This document shows, piece by piece, positions 54,889 through 58,590 of a stretch of DNA of 58,590 bases. Under the pieces are notes generated by a model, which was given only the letters and a program-made list of their open reading frames with translations, had not been told where the DNA came from and did no database searches. Location of the stretch: the NCBI GenBank assembly GCA_030832645.1, contig JAURIR010000004.1, forward strand, positions 1 to 58,590. Direction: 5' to 3'. The number at the start of each line of letters is the position of its first letter. Within the stretch, counting starts at the first letter, position 1. This stretch comes from Chitinophagales bacterium (GTDB lineage Bacteria > Bacteroidota > Bacteroidia > Chitinophagales > Chitinophagaceae). Both the position numbers and the translations under genes were made by a program.

Positions 54889-56124
54889 ATGAAAAAAATC
54901 ATTACCAACCTTACGTTTTGGGTATTGCTGGCCATTCTCTCCGGTGCATTGCTAGGACATTTTTCTCCCGCCAACGGAATAGCCATGCAACCTCTTGGAA
55001 AATATTTCATTGATATTGTAAAACTTTTTATCAACCCAATCATCTTCATCACAATTTCGTTGGGCATCAGCGGAATGAATGATTTAAAAAAAGTGGGAAG
55101 AGTAGGCGGGAAGGCTATTCTCTATTTTGAAATTGTAACTACACTTGCCTTGATTATTGGAATAGTAGTAGCATACTATATACAACCCGGCGTTGGTGTA
55201 AATACAACCAATATTGAAGGTGGAGATATCAGTAAATTCACAGAAGGTGCTAAAAAATTTTCTTGGGTAAAATTTTTCAAAGACAACGCTACCATTCAAG
55301 TGCTGGTGGCATCCATTCTGTTTGGAATTATTTTGAGTAAACTGAAAAATGCATCTGCGATTACGGACCCACTGAAATTTATTTCAAAATATATTTTTAA
55401 GGCATTGCATATCGTCATGCTTTTCGCACCCATAGGAGCTTTCGGAGGAATGGCCTTCACCATTGGTAAGTATGGCATTGCAACACTGATTCCATTGGGC
55501 AAATTGATGCTCACTGTTTACATCACCATGGGAGTATTTGTATTTGTGGTCTTGGGATTGATTCTCCGTTTTTATAAGATCAGCATTTTTAAATTTTTGA
55601 ATTATATAAAAGAAGAGTTACTAATTGTATTGGGAACCTCTTCCTCAGAAGCAGCACTTCCATCTTTAATGGAAAAATTAGAAAAAATGGGATGTGCTAA
55701 GCCGGTAGTTGGTTTGGTAGTACCCGCAGGATATTCTTTTAACCTGGATGGAACAACCATCTATCTATCGATGGCAGTGATTTTTCTTTCACAGGTATTC
55801 AATGTGAACTTAACACTTTCGGAAATGCTCACCATTGTGGGAGTATTGATGATTACCTCTAAGGGAGCAGCAGGTGTTACTGGAAGTGGTTTCGTTGTAT
55901 TGGCTTCTACCCTCACTGCGATTAAAGTGATCCCCATTGAGGGATTGGCATTACTGCTGGGTGTAGACCGATTCATGTCGGAAGCAAGAGCAATCACCAA
56001 TTTTATTGGAAATGGCGTTGCAACTGTTTTCCTGGCTAATCAAGAAAAGGCATTTGACAGAAATATGATGGAAGCTGCTTTGTCAAATGAAGTATACGAA
56101 TACGATGTCAAAAAAGAAATCTAA
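54889..56124 (+). CDS. dicarboxylate/amino acid:cation symporter (DAACS family)
   Basis: A 411-residue inner-membrane transporter with about eight helices and two hairpins. The serine-rich hairpin G-T-S-S-S-E-A-A-L-P and the P-A-G-Y-S-F-N-L-D-G-T motif of helix 7 are the substrate- and cation-binding signatures of the DctA/GltP/GltPh family. It should take up dicarboxylates or glutamate/aspartate using Na+ or H+. The ATG at 54889 is used because the longer frame begins with TTG. Its stop abuts that of the convergent YkuK-type gene. Confidence 0.94.
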   Translation: MKKIITNLTFWVLLAILSGALLGHFSPANGIAMQPLGKYFIDIVKLFINPIIFITISLGISGMNDLKKVGRVGGKAILYFEIVTTLALIIGIVVAYYIQPGVGVNTTNIEGGDISKFTEGAKKFSWVKFFKDNATIQVLVASILFGIILSKLKNASAITDPLKFISKYIFKALHIVMLFAPIGAFGGMAFTIGKYGIATLIPLGKLMLTVYITMGVFVFVVLGLILRFYKISIFKFLNYIKEELLIVLGTSSSEAALPSLMEKLEKMGCAKPVVGLVVPAGYSFNLDGTTIYLSMAVIFLSQVFNVNLTLSEMLTIVGVLMITSKGAAGVTGSGFVVLASTLTAIKVIPIEGLALLLGVDRFMSEARAITNFIGNGVATVFLANQEKAFDRNMMEAALSNEVYEYDVKKEI

Positions 56125-56592
56125 TCAAACCTTGATCAGGTAATCTGCTGCATATGTAATCATCGGATCCATTGTTTTATAACGGACTTTGTATCCCATG
56201 CCTTCAACCATACCAACCGCTTGACGAAAAACTTCGTTGGATTTATATCGAGGATCCGGATTGAGATCAATATCAATCCAAACAGGTTTAGGTAATCCGT
56301 TTGCACCCATCATCTCAGCTGTTTCAATGGCATTCCATACTTCAGTAAGTAATCTGGTGGAGCGAACCAATTCTTTAGAAGCCTTCCATCGTCTGTAAAG
56401 GACATGTGCTCCTTTGCCCTGACGATACATGGCAATGACGATTGCATAAATAGTACTCTCAGCATAATTCTGAGAATCGCATCCGATCATGATTTCTGTT
56501 TCAGGAAATGTAAGAAGATAGTCTTTCAAGTACGCAATGAAGTCAACTTCTGCGCTTGAATGCATTTTACGGAAAAGAGATTTCTGTTCCAT
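56125..56592 (-). CDS. YkuK-type (DUF458) RNase H-like protein
   Basis: A 155-residue cytoplasmic protein. EIMIGCDSQNY places a conserved Asp at D39 on the first strand, and VWIDIDLNPDP near 103-113 gives further acidic residues, consistent with the RNase H-like fold of the DUF458/YkuK family. Nuclease activity has not been established for the family. It is 74 bases after the TcdA gene on the same strand and ends against the symporter stop. Confidence 0.85.
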   Translation of the reverse strand: MEQKSLFRKMHSSAEVDFIAYLKDYLLTFPETEIMIGCDSQNYAESTIYAIVIAMYRQGKGAHVLYRRWKASKELVRSTRLLTEVWNAIETAEMMGANGLPKPVWIDIDLNPDPRYKSNEVFRQAVGMVEGMGYKVRYKTMDPMITYAADYLIKV

Positions 56593-56666
56593 GTTTCAAA
56601 CTCTCTACAAGCTACTACTATATAGGATTTTCAGATGCACAAATTATGCACAGACAGTTGGTGCAA

Positions 56667-57401
56667 TTACTTTTTAGCAGCTTCCGCCATTAGATCCCTG
56701 ATCACCACCGAGGCAGCAACAGCACCGAATACGGCAGGTAAATAAGAGATGGTGCCATAAGCGGATTTTTTGTAATTTTTCCCATCCGTCAACATCAAAC
56801 TTTCCTTGATGGGCTTCTCGGGAGAAAAAACCACTTTGATTCCCCTGAAAATTCCTGCTGATTTTAAATTTTTTCGAACCTGTTGTGCAAAGGGACAATT
56901 GTATGTTTTTGAAATATCTACTACCTGAAGTTGTGTAGGATCCAATTTGGCTCCCGCTCCCATGCTGCTCACTACCCTGATCTTTGCAGCATGCGCCAGT
57001 TTTAAAAAGGTAATCTTTGGTGTAATGCTGTCAATCGCATCAATGATATAATGAGGCATGTGCTTCAATTGTTCCTCCACCATCTCCGGATTCACAAACG
57101 AGCGTACCACAGATAATTCCAATTCTGGATTGATCGCTTTTAGTCGCTCTGCCATTATCAACGCCTTGGATTCACCATGGTTGGTAGACAAAGCCGGCAA
57201 TTGACGATTTCTGTTGGAGGGATCTACTACATCTCCATCAATGATGGTCATTTTTCCTATTCCAGAGCGTGCAATAAATTCTGCGGCGTACGATCCTACT
57301 CCACCCAATCCAACTACCATTACATGCTGACGAGTAAGATGTTTTAATTTTTCCTCCCCGATTAAAAGTTGCGTACGAGTCAACCAAGTCAAATCCTGCA
57401 T
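56667..57401 (-). CDS. tcdA: tRNA threonylcarbamoyladenosine dehydratase
   Basis: A 244-residue E1-like enzyme (ThiF/MoeB fold). The ATP-binding loop G31-L-G-G-V-G-S37 and the SNRNRQ segment at 62-67 holding the essential arginines are present. TYNCPFAQQVRK and GTISYLPAVFG further on are characteristic of TcdA (CsdL) rather than ThiF. It converts t6A37 of ANN-decoding tRNAs to the cyclic ct6A form in the cytoplasm. The length is slightly short because the C-terminal extension of the E. coli protein is reduced. It diverges from the efflux operon. Confidence 0.9.
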   Translation of the reverse strand: MQDLTWLTRTQLLIGEEKLKHLTRQHVMVVGLGGVGSYAAEFIARSGIGKMTIIDGDVVDPSNRNRQLPALSTNHGESKALIMAERLKAINPELELSVVRSFVNPEMVEEQLKHMPHYIIDAIDSITPKITFLKLAHAAKIRVVSSMGAGAKLDPTQLQVVDISKTYNCPFAQQVRKNLKSAGIFRGIKVVFSPEKPIKESLMLTDGKNYKKSAYGTISYLPAVFGAVAASVVIRDLMAEAAKK

Positions 57402-57447
57402 GGTAACAAAGTAAGAAATAAATAAATTACGATCAATGTTTAAACTG

Positions 57448-57455
57448 TAACTTTG
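57448..57455 (+). promoter_or_regulatory. candidate -7 box (TAnnTTTG) of the efflux operon
   Basis: TAACTTTG matches the Bacteroidota -7 consensus at all fixed positions and is followed by C. The -33 element is weak (TTA in place of TTG, 18 bases upstream). It would give a leader of about 60 bases before the HlyD gene. Confidence 0.45.
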
Positions 57456-57520
57456 CTAACTCTCAGCGGTGTTTTAATTCGCCACACGAAACATACATTT
57501 TTATCACCTAATAATAGTAT

Positions 57521-58552
57521 ATGGCATCTTCAGGCAAAGGTTTCCCCAAAAAGGCAGTTATTCTCGTATTGGTATTGCTGATTGGAGGATATTTCGGATT
57601 CAAGAAAATCTATTTCTCCTTAACACACGAAACAACCGACAATGCACAAATTGAAACCAGCATTGTTCCCGTTTTACCCCGCATCGCAGGATATGTAAAA
57701 ACAGTTTTTGTGAAGGATTACGATTCGGTAAAACAAGGACAACTTTTGGTTGAGTTGGACGATGCAGAATTACAATCACAGTTGATAGAAGCAGAAGCAG
57801 ATCTTCAGCAAACCAAATCAGACGTTATTAATGCGAAGGCAACACTGCAAAATGCAGTATCTACGGTTGAAGTAGCAAAAGGAAATATCAGTTTGAACGA
57901 AGTAAGAAGAAAAAAGGCTGCCGATGACAACGAAAGAGACCAAAAGCTTTTGGCAGATGGTGCGGTTACAAGAAAAATCGCTGAAGACAGCAAGTTCAAT
58001 CTGGAAACAAGTAACCAGCTGTTAACCAACAGTAAAACAGAATACAAAGCTGCATTATCCCGCATCGATATGCTGAAGGCCAATATTCAAAAAGCAGAAG
58101 AGGCCGTAAAAATAAGAGAAGCAAGACTACAACAACTTCAACTAAAAATTGGGTATACGAAAATAACAGCTCCTACCACTGGTAGAATTGGCAGAAAGAG
58201 TATATCAGACGGACAATATGTGCAGGCAGGTTCTCCGCTCTTTTCAATTGTCAACGATACCACCTATTGGATTGTTGCAAACTTCAAAGAAAATCAAATT
58301 GAGAGTCTGACGCCTGGTAAAAAAGTAGATGTAAGAATCGATGCCTATCCCAGCAAAAAAGTAACAGGTACAATTCTTAGTCTGAGCGAAGCAACCGGGG
58401 CAAAGTTTGCGATCCTTCCGCCTGATAATTCAAGTGGAAACTTTGTAAAAGTTACACAACGCATCCCCATCAAAATAGCGATCGACAATGTTCAACAATA
58501 CCACGATCTTCTCAAAGCGGGTATGAGTGTTTACATCGTAGCAGAAAAGTAA
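57521..58552 (+). CDS. HlyD family periplasmic adaptor (EmrA-like)
   Basis: A 343-residue membrane-fusion protein with one N-terminal transmembrane helix (about 11-27). The lipoyl half-motifs flank a long alpha-hairpin coiled coil (about 85-205, rich in Ala, Glu, Gln and Lys), then a beta-barrel domain with TAPTTGRIGRKSISDGQYV near 218 and a closing membrane-proximal domain. It links an inner-membrane pump to an outer-membrane channel. The length and the short N-terminus match EmrA-type adaptors for MFS pumps. The next gene starts four bases after its stop. Confidence 0.92.
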   Translation: MASSGKGFPKKAVILVLVLLIGGYFGFKKIYFSLTHETTDNAQIETSIVPVLPRIAGYVKTVFVKDYDSVKQGQLLVELDDAELQSQLIEAEADLQQTKSDVINAKATLQNAVSTVEVAKGNISLNEVRRKKAADDNERDQKLLADGAVTRKIAEDSKFNLETSNQLLTNSKTEYKAALSRIDMLKANIQKAEEAVKIREARLQQLQLKIGYTKITAPTTGRIGRKSISDGQYVQAGSPLFSIVNDTTYWIVANFKENQIESLTPGKKVDVRIDAYPSKKVTGTILSLSEATGAKFAILPPDNSSGNFVKVTQRIPIKIAIDNVQQYHDLLKAGMSVYIVAEK

Positions 58553-58556
58553 AAGC

Positions 58557-58590
58557 ATGCCGACTCCAAAGGGTTTCGCCCGCGCCATCA
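58557..58590 (+). CDS. start of next gene, probable MFS efflux permease (truncated)
   Basis: An ATG four bases after the adaptor stop opens a frame that runs to the window edge (MPTPKGFARAI). Eleven residues do not identify a family. The identification as an EmrB-type permease rests only on the usual adaptor-permease gene order. Confidence 0.4.
   Translation, partial: MPTPKGFARAI

Noticed and set aside
1-58590. Search for CRISPR arrays, insertion sequences, prophage or defence islands
   Set aside because: No regularly spaced repeats, transposase or integrase motifs, toxin-antitoxin pairs or nuclease/ATPase defence genes were seen; the three GNAT genes have no antitoxin partner.

Overview
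The window is AT-rich chromosomal DNA from a member of the Bacteroidota, most likely a Chitinophagaceae-type freshwater or soil bacterium. The case rests on a DUF1501 protein ending in a type IX secretion (T9SS) sorting domain, paired DUF1800/DUF1501 genes, many exported hydrolases with lipid-facing or periplasmic signals, S9 peptidases, A-rich leaders without Shine-Dalgarno motifs, and a proteorhodopsin with its retinal-forming partner. No ribosomal or transfer RNA gene, CRISPR array, insertion sequence or prophage was recognised. About 46 protein genes fill the window; the first and last are cut by its edges.

Layout. 1-5.7 kb: the tail of a VCBS-repeat protein overlapping a vanadium-dependent haloperoxidase, then a GH9 glucanase diverging from a GH20-like glycosidase. 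5.7-12 kb: a GNAT enzyme, a PagL-like lipid A deacylase, an 827-residue S9 peptidase, a YdeI-family protein, a hot-dog thioesterase, an M20 carboxypeptidase and a DUF2141 protein. 12.4-16 kb: a DUF4153 membrane protein, a DoxX protein, and the light module (rhodopsin followed by blh) with a textbook intrinsic terminator between its two genes. 16-22 kb: an M20 peptidase, a 923-residue sugar dehydrogenase fused to PKD, cytochrome c and carbohydrate-binding-like parts, and a TPR protein with an unusual membrane tail. 22-29.6 kb: a sugar isomerase-like enzyme, GT2 and GT39 glycosyltransferases, a GNAT enzyme, a TauE/SafE permease with a GMC oxidoreductase, and a dienelactone hydrolase. 29.6-33.5 kb: a Tat-exported molybdenum hydroxylase (iron-sulfur and molybdopterin subunits, no FAD subunit) behind a luciferase-like flavoprotein. 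33.5-41.7 kb: a PepSY protein, a multicopper oxidase with an extra barrel-like C-terminus, an S9 peptidase and a large Asp-box propeller protein. 41.7-47.6 kb: an amidohydrolase, DUF2461, a Rossmann-fold protein, then DUF1800 and DUF1501-T9SS. 47.6-58.6 kb: a YdiJ-type FAD/Fe-S dehydrogenase with a DUF4405 membrane protein, a bicupin and a GNAT enzyme, a GH3 glycosidase, a dicarboxylate symporter, a YkuK-type RNase H-like protein, TcdA, and the start of an EmrAB-like efflux operon.

Together the genes suggest an aerobic heterotroph that breaks down polysaccharides and peptides outside the cytoplasm, feeds several periplasmic redox enzymes into its respiratory chain, and supplements its energy with a light-driven proton pump. 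Gene packing is very tight: ten of eleven convergent gene pairs end within 16 bases of each other or overlap.

Family assignments come from reading motifs and overall sequence character, without database searches. Start codons were chosen by hand, and several differ from the longest possible reading frame because the longer start is TTG or GTG, or because a signal peptide begins at an internal ATG.
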